In this document: one piece after another, positions 15,489 to 24,439 of the stretch
How positions within the stretch are numbered: the first letter of the stretch is position 1
Layout of the letters: each line of letters opens with the position of its first letter
NCBI GenBank assembly: GCA_021795215.1
Contig: JAJYPS010000020.1
Coordinates: forward strand, 1-34,031
Length of the DNA stretch: 34,031 nt
Direction: 5' to 3'
From: Actinomycetes bacterium
GTDB lineage: Bacteria; Actinomycetota; Acidimicrobiia; Acidimicrobiales; JAKAOS01
Position numbers and translations under genes: made by a program
Notes under the pieces: model-generated
The model's input: the letters and a program-made list of their open reading frames with translations, nothing else
Told to the model about the DNA's origin: nothing
Database searches by the model: none

Positions 15489-16647
15489 GGAACGCCTACG
15501 GGTCATCGACTTCGGCTACGTCTCCCCGCTGCGATCACAGACCCTGTGGCACGCCGTCGCGATGGGCGTATCCGACGGCGCGGCACCTCCGACGCTGTCG
15601 TTCGCCCGTCCGACCGCGCCCTACGTCGGCATCGGCTATCACCGAAGCCTGCAGGAGGTCGACACCGATGTATGCGCTGCAAAGGGCCTGCCGGTCTATC
15701 GCCGGATGGTAGGTGGCGGCCCCGTCTACCTGGACCAGAACCAGCTGTTCTTCCAGATCACGATCCCTGCGCGCCAGGTGGTAGGCGTTCGCAGCGCTGC
15801 GCTGCGGAAGCTGCTCGGCCCTGCGGTCGCTGCCTTTCGCGCGGCAGGGATCGACGCCCAGTTGGACGCTGCCACCGAGATCGTGGTGGGAGAGCGCAAG
15901 GTCTGCGGCCACGGCGCAGGACAGATAGAGGAAGCGGTGACAGTCGTCGGCAACTGCATCGAGTCGTTCGACCATGAGGAAGCGGTATCGACCTTGCGAC
16001 TGCCCGACGACCGCATGCGGTCGGACGTGCTCGCCGCCATGCGGAGCTACGTGGGGCCCCCTGAGGGAACTCCGGCGATCGACTCGACGTCGTTCACCCA
16101 CGCAGCCGCGGGCGCGTACGAGAAGGCACTGGGTCTGACTGCGTCGCCGGGACAGCTGACCGATGCCGAGCTGGCTCACCTGGATCGGCTGGACGACATC
16201 TTCGTCAGCCCGCGTTGGATCTCGTCGGGCGACGCGGAGGCCGCCGACGAGCCGGCCGAGGTGGCGGCGCCGGACATCCGGCGCTACGAACCGGCACGGC
16301 GGGACGCCGTCGACGGCGGCTGCCGCCAAGTCAAGATAAGGGGCGGTGTCTACGTGTTCAGAGCTGCCACCGAGGCAGCGGTCGCCCGCGGGACCGTGGT
16401 GGGGGGCCGCATTCGCCACGCAAAGCTGCGGCTGCGAGGATCGAACGCCCTGCAACCGGATCTCGAGGAAGGCGAGCTGCAGAATCTCCTGGGGGTGTTG
16501 GAGGCGAAGCTGGAGGGGCTGGGGCTCGGTGAAGCCGCCGACGTCCTCCGGTCCGTCGGCGCCGGCGGTTCCGAGTGGCGAGTGGCGTCGACGTTGGCGG
16601 ACACACTGGATCTGGTGGATAGGACTGGCATGGAGGCTGGGCGATGA
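15478..16647 (+). CDS. Lipoate-protein ligase for sHdr lipoyl carriers (sLpl-like, copy 1)
   Basis: The start was taken as TTG 15478, overlapping the previous gene by 11 bases with GGGGGA upstream; this gives 389 residues. Ligase motifs are RRMVGGGPVYLDQNQLFF (75-92) and GERKVCGHGAGQ (138-149, with K141 in the substrate-activating position). A C-terminal accessory domain from about 265 (VKIRGGVYVFRAATEAAVARG) resembles the LplB domain, so A and B parts are fused as in sLpl(AB). It would attach lipoate or octanoate to the LbpA proteins of this locus. The stop overlaps the next ATG. Confidence 0.82.
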   Translation: MPAEERLRVIDFGYVSPLRSQTLWHAVAMGVSDGAAPPTLSFARPTAPYVGIGYHRSLQEVDTDVCAAKGLPVYRRMVGGGPVYLDQNQLFFQITIPARQVVGVRSAALRKLLGPAVAAFRAAGIDAQLDAATEIVVGERKVCGHGAGQIEEAVTVVGNCIESFDHEEAVSTLRLPDDRMRSDVLAAMRSYVGPPEGTPAIDSTSFTHAAAGAYEKALGLTASPGQLTDAELAHLDRLDDIFVSPRWISSGDAEAADEPAEVAAPDIRRYEPARRDAVDGGCRQVKIRGGVYVFRAATEAAVARGTVVGGRIRHAKLRLRGSNALQPDLEEGELQNLLGVLEAKLEGLGLGEAADVLRSVGAGGSEWRVASTLADTLDLVDRTGMEAGR

Positions 16648-17126
16648 CGCTTACCGAACGGGTGAAGGGCTACGAGCTCAGGCTGGATCTCAGCTACGAC
16701 CCGGCGAGCGACCTGTGGGTCGACACATCCGGCTGCACCGACGCGAGCGGATCGCCGGGCTCGGGCGTGGTGGTCATCGGCCTCGATCCTTTGGGGGCCG
16801 AGACGTCCGGCACGCTGGCTCAGCTGTCGTTGGCAGCTCCGGGAGCCGAGGTGAGGCGGGGAGGTCCGCTCGGGTCTCTCGAAGCCGAGAAGTTCGTCGG
16901 GCCCCTGCTCGCTCCGTTGTCGGGCACCTTGGTGGAGGTCAACTCCGAAGCGTTGGCGCAGCCAGCGAAGGTGCACCACGATCCATACGGCACGTGGCTG
17001 GTCAAGCTTCGGCCGTCGGACCTGGGCGCGGACCTCGACACGCTGGTGAGGGGCGAGGCGACGGTACGCGAGTGGTTCGAGTCCCGTGTGGACGACTACC
17101 GGCGTCAGGGAGTGCTGGCCGAATGA
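16644..17126 (+). CDS. lbpA: LbpA-like lipoyl carrier, divergent copy 1
   Basis: A 160-residue GcvH-fold protein. The lipoyl-lysine turn is SLEAEKFVGPLLAPLSGTLV with K83 as the predicted attachment site, followed by VNSEAL and HHDPYGTWLVKLR as in H-proteins. The N-terminal half is divergent and lacks the usual aromatic H-protein start. LbpA proteins carry sulfur bound to their lipoyl group into the sHdr complex; they do not serve glycine cleavage. ATGA overlaps tie it to the ligase upstream and the radical SAM gene downstream. Confidence 0.85.
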   Translation: MTLTERVKGYELRLDLSYDPASDLWVDTSGCTDASGSPGSGVVVIGLDPLGAETSGTLAQLSLAAPGAEVRRGGPLGSLEAEKFVGPLLAPLSGTLVEVNSEALAQPAKVHHDPYGTWLVKLRPSDLGADLDTLVRGEATVREWFESRVDDYRRQGVLAE

Positions 17127-18106
17127 CGGTCACGTCCTCCCCCACGTTCGACTCGCGTCGGGAGCACTTCGGCAACGCGATGGAGTTCTACGCTCCCGGC
17201 CTGAAACGCTGGCAGACCGACGAGTGGACTCCCACGAACTCGCGGCGGTTCCTCCCCGTGTCCGTCACCGGTTCGGCGTGCGCCCTTCAGTGCGACCACT
17301 GCCAGACGAAGGTGCTGGACGGCATGATCTCGGTGCGTGCCGGAGGGAACCTGTTCGACCTGGCGAAGAGCCTCAGAGAAGGCGGCAGCGAAGGGATCCT
17401 CGTGTCGGGGGGCTCGACCAGGAGCGGCGGAGTGCCTTTGGAGAAGCACCTGGTGCACGTTCCCCGGATCAAGGACGAGCTGGGGATGCGGGTGATCGCC
17501 CATTCGGGCGTGGTCTCCCCCGCCCTGGCCGAGTCACTTGCCGACGCCGGTGTGGACGGCGTCATGCTGGACATCATCGGCGCGGACGACACGATCCACG
17601 ACGTGTACCACCTTCCCCTCACCACGGCGGACTTCGAGACGTCGCTGTCTCTGTTGTCCGAGCGGGGTCTCCGCATCATCCCCCACATCGTGCTCGGGCT
17701 CCACTACGGCAAGTTCCTCGGCGAGCACAACGCTTTGGACATGATCGCCCGCTACCCGGTGTCCACTCTGATCCTGGTGGTGCTCACGCCTCTGGTCAGC
17801 ACACCGATGGAACATCTTCCACCACCGCCTCTCGACGACGTGACGAGCTTCTTCGCAACGGCGAGAGAAGCGATGCCCACCACCAAGGTCAATCTCGGCT
17901 GTGCCAGACCGATGGGCCCCATGAAGAGGCATCTGGACGAAGCTGCGGTGGACATCGGGCTGAACGGCATCGCCTATCCGGCCGAGGGGATCATCGCCTA
18001 TGCAGCAGCAAAGGGCCTGGAGCCGCGCTGCTACGAGTGGTGCTGCTCGCTGACCTGGACCGGCGAAGAGGGCGACAAGTGGAGCGAAGTGAGCCTCAGC
18101 GCATGA
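17123..18106 (+). CDS. lipS1: Radical SAM lipoyl synthase component (LipS1-like)
   Basis: A 327-residue radical SAM protein with C53/C57/C60 in CALQCDHC (CxxxCxxC) binding the SAM cluster, then GILVSGGSTRSGG and VMLDIIGADDTIH typical of the biotin-synthase-like barrel, and further Cys near the C-terminus (CYEWCCSLTW) that could bind an auxiliary cluster. LipS1 and LipS2 together insert the two sulfur atoms into protein-bound octanoate, replacing LipA. Which radical SAM gene here is LipS1 and which is LipS2 was judged by order and general look, so the numbering could be swapped. Overlaps both neighbours by four bases. Confidence 0.78.
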   Translation: MTVTSSPTFDSRREHFGNAMEFYAPGLKRWQTDEWTPTNSRRFLPVSVTGSACALQCDHCQTKVLDGMISVRAGGNLFDLAKSLREGGSEGILVSGGSTRSGGVPLEKHLVHVPRIKDELGMRVIAHSGVVSPALAESLADAGVDGVMLDIIGADDTIHDVYHLPLTTADFETSLSLLSERGLRIIPHIVLGLHYGKFLGEHNALDMIARYPVSTLILVVLTPLVSTPMEHLPPPPLDDVTSFFATAREAMPTTKVNLGCARPMGPMKRHLDEAAVDIGLNGIAYPAEGIIAYAAAKGLEPRCYEWCCSLTWTGEEGDKWSEVSLSA

Positions 18107-19377
18107 GCGCCGGCGCTACCACCCTCACCGGGCCCGAGTTGCACGCCCCTGCTCCGGAGAGCTTCCAGCCCATCGGGGCGGGTGCCGCCGAGCCGCCGAC
18201 TTCTTCGCAGAGGATCGTCCGGCTGCTGACAGACGACGGTGTGTCCGCCAAGGACGGCCTGGCGCTGGACGAAGCGCTGATGCGATCCCACGGGTCGCCC
18301 TCAGTCCTCCCCGGGTTGCGTGGCGCCGCCACGTCGCCCGGTCGCCCGGATGACGGATGCCCTCCGCCGACGGTACGCCTTTACACGTACGCCGACCACT
18401 GCGCTCTCGTGGGCCGCTACCAGAACGTGGACGCCGAAGTGGACATGCAGGCCGCTGCCGATCGTGGGCTGACCGTCGCCCGGCGACCCACGGGCGGCGG
18501 CGCGATACTCATGGGCGCGCAGCAGCTCGGTGTGGCCGTGGTGAGCCGGGCCAACGCATCCGAACGGCCTCGGACGGTCCTGGCCCGGATGGCTCAGGGC
18601 GTCGTCAAGGGCCTGGCTCTGGCCGGCGTGGAGGCGACGTTCAAGGGCAAGAACGACCTCGAGGTGGACGGCCGGAAGATCGCCGGGCTCGGGCTGTACT
18701 CCGACGGGAAGGGCGCCCTGCTGTTCCACGCCAGCGTGCTGGCCGGTCTGGACATCGAGTTGATGCTGTCGGTGCTCCGGATCCCGGCATCGAAGCTGGG
18801 GCGCAAAGGCGTGGCAACGGTCGCCGACAGGGTCACGACTCTGTCGGACCTCACCGGAGAGCCGTGGGACGGCGCCCGGCTCCGGCCACTGGTGGCGGCA
18901 GGGTTCGAGGACCTGCTCGGGTCGCCACTCGAGCCGTCGAGGCCGAGCGACGTCGAGCTGTCGCTCGCCTCCGACCTGGCCGAGAGCAAGTACGGCAGCG
19001 ACGCATGGACCCGTGAACGCCACGCGTCACGTGACGCTGTCGGCACTTCGACAGCTGCTACGGCGGTCGGCACGGTCTCGTGTCAGCTCGCACTGCAAGG
19101 CGACGTGATAAAGAGCGCCCTGCTGGGCGGTGACTTCAACGTGATGCCGTCGGAGCTGATGGCCGCGGAGAAGGCGCTCCGCTGGCAACGCGTCGACAGC
19201 CGTATCCTGCTGCCTCGCCTGGAGAAGGCGCTGGAGGGCTCCTCCGTCGTCGCGCCCGCTTCCCTCTTGGACGCTGTCCTGGCCGCAGCCGCCGACGCGA
19301 GCCAGGTGCAGACCGCGGTCGAGAGCGCGGCACCCCGTCGCACCGGTTCCTGCTACTTCCCGGAGGTTTCCAGATGA
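18103..19377 (+). CDS. Lipoate-protein ligase, second copy
   Basis: A 424-residue LplA-type ligase: RRPTGGGAILMGAQQLG from residue 127, GKNDLEVDGRKIAGLG (182-197, K192 as activating lysine), LFHASVLAGLDI and KLGRKGVATVADRV. A C-terminal accessory domain runs to the end (LALQGDVIKSALLGGDFN). Its first 85 residues are a Pro/Ala-rich, poorly conserved extension. It is more like canonical LplA than copy 1 and sits between the two radical SAM genes. Having two ligases may reflect octanoate versus lipoate transfer, or different carrier targets. Four-base overlaps on both sides. Confidence 0.82.
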   Translation: MSAGATTLTGPELHAPAPESFQPIGAGAAEPPTSSQRIVRLLTDDGVSAKDGLALDEALMRSHGSPSVLPGLRGAATSPGRPDDGCPPPTVRLYTYADHCALVGRYQNVDAEVDMQAAADRGLTVARRPTGGGAILMGAQQLGVAVVSRANASERPRTVLARMAQGVVKGLALAGVEATFKGKNDLEVDGRKIAGLGLYSDGKGALLFHASVLAGLDIELMLSVLRIPASKLGRKGVATVADRVTTLSDLTGEPWDGARLRPLVAAGFEDLLGSPLEPSRPSDVELSLASDLAESKYGSDAWTRERHASRDAVGTSTAATAVGTVSCQLALQGDVIKSALLGGDFNVMPSELMAAEKALRWQRVDSRILLPRLEKALEGSSVVAPASLLDAVLAAAADASQVQTAVESAAPRRTGSCYFPEVSR

Positions 19378-20465
19378 CCACCATCCCGCTGCCCGTCGTC
19401 AAGACGGATGCCCAGATCAGCCCCGACTGGGTGCGTATCTCGGGAGCGAGCGCCATTGCTCTCCGGTTCCAGTCCGGACGATTCTCACGGGATTTCGACT
19501 TCGGCGGCATCAACCTCCTCCTCAACTACGACGACGGCTGCAAGTCGGACTGCTCCTACTGCGGCTTGGCTCGCACGCGGCCGGGCACCTACGAGGACAA
19601 GTCGTTCATCCGTGTCGACTGGCCGCTGGTTCGCACCGACGACCTCGTCGACCGTATGGCGAAGCAAGCGGACCGGCTGACCCGGCTCTGCATATCGATG
19701 GTGACCAATCCATTCGCCTACAGAGACACCTGCGAGATAACCGAGCGGATACGCGCCAAGGTGAAGACGCCCCTGTCCATCCTGGTGGCTCCCCCGACAC
19801 TGAACAGGCGGAAGCTGGAGCATTTCGCCGAGATCGGGGTGGACATGATCGGCATCGGCCTGGACGCTGTCACGGAGGAGCTGTTCCGGACCCACAGGAC
19901 CGACGTACCGGCCGGTGGTGCCGGCCTCAGCTGGGAGAAGTACTGGTCGATCGTCTACGACGCCCGTGACATCTTCGGTCCGTGGAAGGTCAACTGCCAC
20001 ACTCTGGTCGGTCTGGGAGAGTCCGACAGGGACATGGTCGACACGTTCCTCCGTCTCCGGGACAGGCAGATCTTCTCCTACCTGTTCTGCTTCAACCCGG
20101 AGCCGGACAGCCGTCTGGGATCGTACCCGAAGTCCCCGATCACCCGGTGGCGACGGATTCAGCTTGCCAAGCATCTCGTCGAGACCGAGGGGTTCGGCTC
20201 CGAGCAGTTCGGGTTCGACGACGAAGGGGCTCTCGTACGCGTGTCGGGTCCTGCGTCGATCGTGCAGCAGGCCGTGGAGAGCGGGGTGCCGTTCATGACC
20301 GACGGCTGCCCCGGAGAGGAAGGGGAACCGGGCTGCACGCGTCCGTACGGTTCCTACCGCCCGAGTGAGTCGTACCGAGACTTCCCGTTCCGGCCGACGC
20401 CGGACGACACACAACAGATCCGGGCCGAGATGGCTCTGGACGACGTCTTCGAACCAGTGGGGTGA
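19374..20465 (+). CDS. lipS2: Radical SAM lipoyl synthase component (LipS2-like)
   Basis: A 363-residue radical SAM protein with C56/C60/C63 (CKSDCSYCG). The biotin-synthase-like core includes LCISMVTNPFAYRD, DMIGIGLDAVTEELF, VNCHTLVGLGESDRDMVDTF and FSYLFCFNPEPDSR. The C-terminal part has TDGCPGEEGEPGC with two Cys that may hold the auxiliary sulfur-donor cluster. It partners with the other radical SAM gene of the operon in making the lipoyl group on LbpA. Start ATG overlaps the ligase stop. Confidence 0.8.
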   Translation: MTTIPLPVVKTDAQISPDWVRISGASAIALRFQSGRFSRDFDFGGINLLLNYDDGCKSDCSYCGLARTRPGTYEDKSFIRVDWPLVRTDDLVDRMAKQADRLTRLCISMVTNPFAYRDTCEITERIRAKVKTPLSILVAPPTLNRRKLEHFAEIGVDMIGIGLDAVTEELFRTHRTDVPAGGAGLSWEKYWSIVYDARDIFGPWKVNCHTLVGLGESDRDMVDTFLRLRDRQIFSYLFCFNPEPDSRLGSYPKSPITRWRRIQLAKHLVETEGFGSEQFGFDDEGALVRVSGPASIVQQAVESGVPFMTDGCPGEEGEPGCTRPYGSYRPSESYRDFPFRPTPDDTQQIRAEMALDDVFEPVG

Positions 20466-20470
20466 ATCAG

Positions 20471-21250
20471 ATGCGGATCGTGGTAGCCATGCGCCAACTA
20501 GCGGACCTAGTTGAAGAGTTGGAGGTGGACGACAGCGGCACGGACATCGATCGGGAGTTCGTCAAGTTCGTGGCGAACGAGTTCGACGAGTCGGCTCTGG
20601 AAGAGGCTCTGCTCATCAAGGAAGGTGTCGGAGCGGACCAAGTGGAAGTGGTAGCCGTCGCCCTGGACGAGCCGGACGTGGACCAGACGCTCTACACGGC
20701 ACTCGCGAAGGGTGCAGACAAGGCGGTCAAGTTGGCCGGCGTACCGGAAGGCTGGGTGTCGTCCCATACCAGGGCCTCGGCGATCGCCAAGTGGCTGGAG
20801 AGCCAGCAGTGGGACCTGGTCATCACCGGCGTGCAGGCTGCCGACGACCTGGACGGGCAGGTGGCGGGACTTCTCGGACGGATGCTCGGCGTTCCCCACG
20901 TGGCTGTGGTCGTCAGCGCGGTCCCCGAGGGCAACGTGGTGAAGGTCTCCCAGGAGCTGGGCGGCGGCACGGTGGCGGAGGAGGAAGTCGCCATGCCTGC
21001 CGTTCTCGGTGTCCAGGCAGCGCGGCAATCGCCTCGCTACGCACCCATCACCCGCATCAGGCAGGCGATGCAGGCCGGCGGACTGAGCGAGGAGACCGTC
21101 GAGGTGTCCGGAGACGGGGGAAGGCCTACGGTGCGGAGGCTCTACGCCCCGGAGAAGAGCGGCCAGGCGGAGATGTTGACCGGGAGCGCCGCCGACGTGG
21201 CAGACAAGATCATCGAGCTGATCCGGGCCAAGGGCCTGGTCAAGTCCTGA
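20471..21250 (+). CDS. etfB: Electron transfer flavoprotein beta subunit (EtfB-like)
   Basis: A 259-residue EtfB with VVAMRQLAD, NEFDESALEEALLIKE, TALAKGADKAVKL, GVQAADDLDGQVAGLLGRMLG and a C-terminal ADVADKIIELIRAKGLV that contacts EtfA. The ATG at 20471 is preferred over GTG 20462. It follows lipS2 by five bases and precedes etfA by 13. In type II sHdr loci EtfAB is proposed to accept electrons from the sHdr complex and pass them to EMO. Confidence 0.9.
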   Translation: MRIVVAMRQLADLVEELEVDDSGTDIDREFVKFVANEFDESALEEALLIKEGVGADQVEVVAVALDEPDVDQTLYTALAKGADKAVKLAGVPEGWVSSHTRASAIAKWLESQQWDLVITGVQAADDLDGQVAGLLGRMLGVPHVAVVVSAVPEGNVVKVSQELGGGTVAEEEVAMPAVLGVQAARQSPRYAPITRIRQAMQAGGLSEETVEVSGDGGRPTVRRLYAPEKSGQAEMLTGSAADVADKIIELIRAKGLVKS

Positions 21251-21263
21251 GGGGGCCGAACTG

Positions 21264-22226
21264 ATGGCGAACGACGTGCTGGTGGTGGCTGAGCGCTCCG
21301 GCGGCCAGCTGACCGACATTACATACGAACTGCTGGGCAAGGCCAAGGAGCTGGCCGGTGCTGCCGGCGGCCGCGCAGCCGTGGCTCTGATCGCCGACAG
21401 CTCCGGAGTGGACTCCCTGGGTGCTGCGGATGTGGTGTACACCGTGGAGGGACCCGGCCTGGAGGGCTACTCGCCCGAGGCGTTCGAGAAGGCGCTGGGG
21501 GCGGTCGTCGACGCCGCCGACCCTCGCCTGGTGCTCATGGGAACCTCCACACTGGGCCTGGACCTGGGGGGCTCCCTGTCGGTCTCGTGGGGTGCTCCGC
21601 TGGCGTCCTACGTGATCGGCCTCGACACGGAGGGCAGCGACATCGTCGCCACTTCCCAGCTCTACGGCGGCAAGCTGCTGGCAGAGGCGGTGATCGACGG
21701 CCCCAAGGCCGTGTGCACCGTGATCGGCGGGTCGTTCCCCGCCGATGCCGGCCGAGCGGGCGGCTCCCCCGAGGTGGTCCAAGTCGACGCCCCTGCGGGT
21801 CTGTCCGAGCTGAAGGCGCGCTTCAGCGCCCTGCGTGAGCCGGACCGCTCCGGAGTGGACATCACGACCGCCGACCTACTGGTGTCGGTCGGACGCGGCA
21901 TCGGCAGCCAGGACAATCTGGAGCTGGTGGAGGAGCTCGCCGGAGCACTCAACGCTCCCCTGTCCGCCTCGCGGCCGATCATCGACCAGGGATGGCTGCC
22001 CAAGCCGCACCAGGTCGGCAAGTCGGGCCAGAAGGTGAAGCCGAAGGTGTACCTGTGCTTCGGCATATCCGGTGCGCCGGAGCACCTCGAGGGAATGCGC
22101 AACGCAGACACGATCATCGCCTGCAACACCGACGAGAACGCGCCGATCTTCGACGTGGCGCACTACGGCACCACCACGGACCTGTTCGATCTGGTGCCCG
22201 AGCTGGTGGAGCGCCTGGGATCATGA
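21264..22226 (+). CDS. etfA: Electron transfer flavoprotein alpha subunit (EtfA-like)
   Basis: A 320-residue EtfA. The C-terminal FAD domain is clear: LLVSVGRGIGSQDNLELVEE, ASRPIIDQGWLP, HQVGKSGQKVKPKVYLCFGI, SGAPEHLEGMRNADTIIACN and DENAPIFDVAHYG. It forms the heterodimer with EtfB; FAD is bound by this subunit. The stop overlaps the start of the EMO-like membrane oxidoreductase, an adjacency that supports direct electron transfer between them. Confidence 0.92.
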   Translation: MANDVLVVAERSGGQLTDITYELLGKAKELAGAAGGRAAVALIADSSGVDSLGAADVVYTVEGPGLEGYSPEAFEKALGAVVDAADPRLVLMGTSTLGLDLGGSLSVSWGAPLASYVIGLDTEGSDIVATSQLYGGKLLAEAVIDGPKAVCTVIGGSFPADAGRAGGSPEVVQVDAPAGLSELKARFSALREPDRSGVDITTADLLVSVGRGIGSQDNLELVEELAGALNAPLSASRPIIDQGWLPKPHQVGKSGQKVKPKVYLCFGISGAPEHLEGMRNADTIIACNTDENAPIFDVAHYGTTTDLFDLVPELVERLGS

Positions 22227-24439
22227 CGTTGGACCCGACGCTCGCCCTGGTGGAGACCAGAAAGGTCTTCGCAGGAGAGGGCACCGTCGCCCAGGCGGTG
22301 TTCTACGGCCTGTCCGTGCTCACCATCGCGACGTTCTTCACCGGCATCGTGCTGAGGGTCCGCAAGTACGGTCGTGGCCGCCCGGCCCGGGAGGGGCGGT
22401 GGATGCGTCCCTCCCACCGGGAGGACGTGCCGGAGGTGACCACCAAGCCGAGCTTCGCAAAGGGCTTCTGGACAGTCGCCACCAACCGCACCATCAGCCG
22501 CGACCAGCCGAGCGTCGGTATGGCCCACCTCCTCGTCTTCTGGGGGTTCCTGGGCCTCTTCGCCGCCACCACGATCCTCAGCCTCGACTACGACATCCTG
22601 GGCAACGTCAGCCCGCTGCTGGTGGGCCACACGGTCAGCTTCTTCCACGGCCCCTTCTACCTGGCCTACAACGCAGTGTTCAACCTGGCCGGAGTGATCG
22701 CAATCCTCGGCACGGCCCACCTGATGGGCCGGCGTGCGAGCCACAAGGAGCCACGCCTCGACTACACCAGGGCGTTCAAGCCGGAGGAGGGCTACTCCCG
22801 CAAGCGCTTCATGCAGGGCGACTGGCTTTTCCTGTGGCTCCTGATGGCCCTGTTCGTGACCGGCTTCCTCATACAGGGACTGCGCATCGACGAGGCTCAC
22901 TTCCCCGGCTTCGAGCGGTGGACCTGGATGGGCTACCTGACCGGCCTGGGCTGGAACGCAGTCGGCGTCGGGCCACACCTTGCGGCCCACGTCCACCCTT
23001 GGTTGTGGTGGTTCCACATCCTGATGGCGCTGGCATTCGTCGCCTACGTGCCGTTCTCCAAGGCCAACCACATGATCGCCTCCCCGGCCAACCTGGTGGT
23101 GAACGATCCGGCCAACACGCGTCGCCTTCCGTCACCTCCCAGCGGTCACCCGGGGTACACCTCGCTGGCCGACTTCACCCCGAAGGAGCTTCTAGGCCTG
23201 GACGCATGCACCAAGTGCGGACGGTGCCACTACGTCTGCCCTGCCCGGACCGCGGGAGCGCCCCTGTCTCCCAGGGACCTGATCCTCGACCTGCGCCAGT
23301 GGGTCAATCGTCAGGAGCACATACCCGTGGTGCTCGACCAGGAGGAGCGCCCGGCTGCTACCGGCCCTCTGGCTGCCAACGGCTCCACTGCCGTCGCCGG
23401 CGACGTCATCGCACCGCTGACGCTGTGGTCCTGCACCACCTGCATGGCCTGCGTGGAGGTGTGCCCGGTCGGGATCGAGCACGTGCCCAGCATCATCCAG
23501 ATGCGACGCAAGCTCGTCGATGAGGGCACGATGGACGCGACGCTGCAGTCGGCCCTCCAGAACATTGCCCAACAGGGGAACTCGATGGGCAAGTCGGCGA
23601 GGATGCGCGCCAGGTGGACCAAGGGCCTCGACTTCACGATCCCGGATGCGCGCAAGGAGCCGGTCGAGTACCTGTGGTTCGTCGGCGACTTCGCGTCCTT
23701 CGACGACCGGCTGCAGGGGCTTTCGCGCACACTGGCCGGCATCCTGCACCACGCGGGGATCAGCTTCGGCCTCCTCTACGAGGACGAGCGCAACTCCGGC
23801 AACGACGTGCGCCGGGTGGGCGAAGAGGGGCTGTTCGAGATGCTGGTCGAGCACAACCTGGCAGCACTGGCCAAAGCCGACTTCCAGACGATCATCACCA
23901 CGGACCCCCACACCTACAACACACTGCGCAACGAGTACCCGTCCTACGGGCTCGACAAGCCGGTGCGCCACTACAGCGAGGTGCTGACGGACCTGGTTCT
24001 TTCCGGCAGGCTGCCGATCAAGCCGCTCGGCGGCCACGTCACATACCACGACCCTTGCTACCTGGGCCGATACAACCGGGTGCTCGATGCGCCACGCGCG
24101 CTCATCGAAGGGTTGGGCTGCGAGCTGGTCGAGATGCCCCGAAACCGTACCGGGTCGTTCTGCTGCGGTGCGGGCGGGGGACGGATCTGGATGGACGATT
24201 CCTTCCTGGAGGAGCGGCCCAGCGAGAACCGCATGAAAGAAGCGGTCGCTCTCGGAGTGGACACCTTCGTCGTCGCCTGCCCGAAGGACTTCGCCATGTT
24301 CTCCGACGCCGTCAAGACGACTGGCAACGAAGGCAAGATGACCGTGGTCGACATCGTCCAACTGGTGGACCGAGCGCTCGACCGGGATCGACTGCCCAGT
24401 CTGCAGGCAGCCCAGGCAGCACCCGAGCCGACGGCATGA
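22223..24439 (+). CDS. emo: Membrane HdrE/HdrD-type ETF:menaquinone oxidoreductase (EMO-like)
   Basis: A 738-residue fusion. Residues 1-285 hold about five membrane helices (near 24-46, 100-122, 145-168, 200-222, 256-278) of the NarI/HdrE b-type heme domain, with His in the helices (for example H102, H136, H142, H256, H258, H265). Then come two [4Fe-4S] motifs, C329/C332/C335/C339 (CTKCGRCHYVCP) and C404/C407/C410/C414 (CTTCMACVEVCP). An HdrD-like CCG domain follows (HDPCYLGRYN, SFCCGAGGG, ACPKDF). This architecture matches EMO proteins that move electrons from EtfAB to menaquinone. Coupled by overlap to etfA and the zinc-finger gene. Confidence 0.88.
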   Translation: MTLDPTLALVETRKVFAGEGTVAQAVFYGLSVLTIATFFTGIVLRVRKYGRGRPAREGRWMRPSHREDVPEVTTKPSFAKGFWTVATNRTISRDQPSVGMAHLLVFWGFLGLFAATTILSLDYDILGNVSPLLVGHTVSFFHGPFYLAYNAVFNLAGVIAILGTAHLMGRRASHKEPRLDYTRAFKPEEGYSRKRFMQGDWLFLWLLMALFVTGFLIQGLRIDEAHFPGFERWTWMGYLTGLGWNAVGVGPHLAAHVHPWLWWFHILMALAFVAYVPFSKANHMIASPANLVVNDPANTRRLPSPPSGHPGYTSLADFTPKELLGLDACTKCGRCHYVCPARTAGAPLSPRDLILDLRQWVNRQEHIPVVLDQEERPAATGPLAANGSTAVAGDVIAPLTLWSCTTCMACVEVCPVGIEHVPSIIQMRRKLVDEGTMDATLQSALQNIAQQGNSMGKSARMRARWTKGLDFTIPDARKEPVEYLWFVGDFASFDDRLQGLSRTLAGILHHAGISFGLLYEDERNSGNDVRRVGEEGLFEMLVEHNLAALAKADFQTIITTDPHTYNTLRNEYPSYGLDKPVRHYSEVLTDLVLSGRLPIKPLGGHVTYHDPCYLGRYNRVLDAPRALIEGLGCELVEMPRNRTGSFCCGAGGGRIWMDDSFLEERPSENRMKEAVALGVDTFVVACPKDFAMFSDAVKTTGNEGKMTVVDIVQLVDRALDRDRLPSLQAAQAAPEPTA

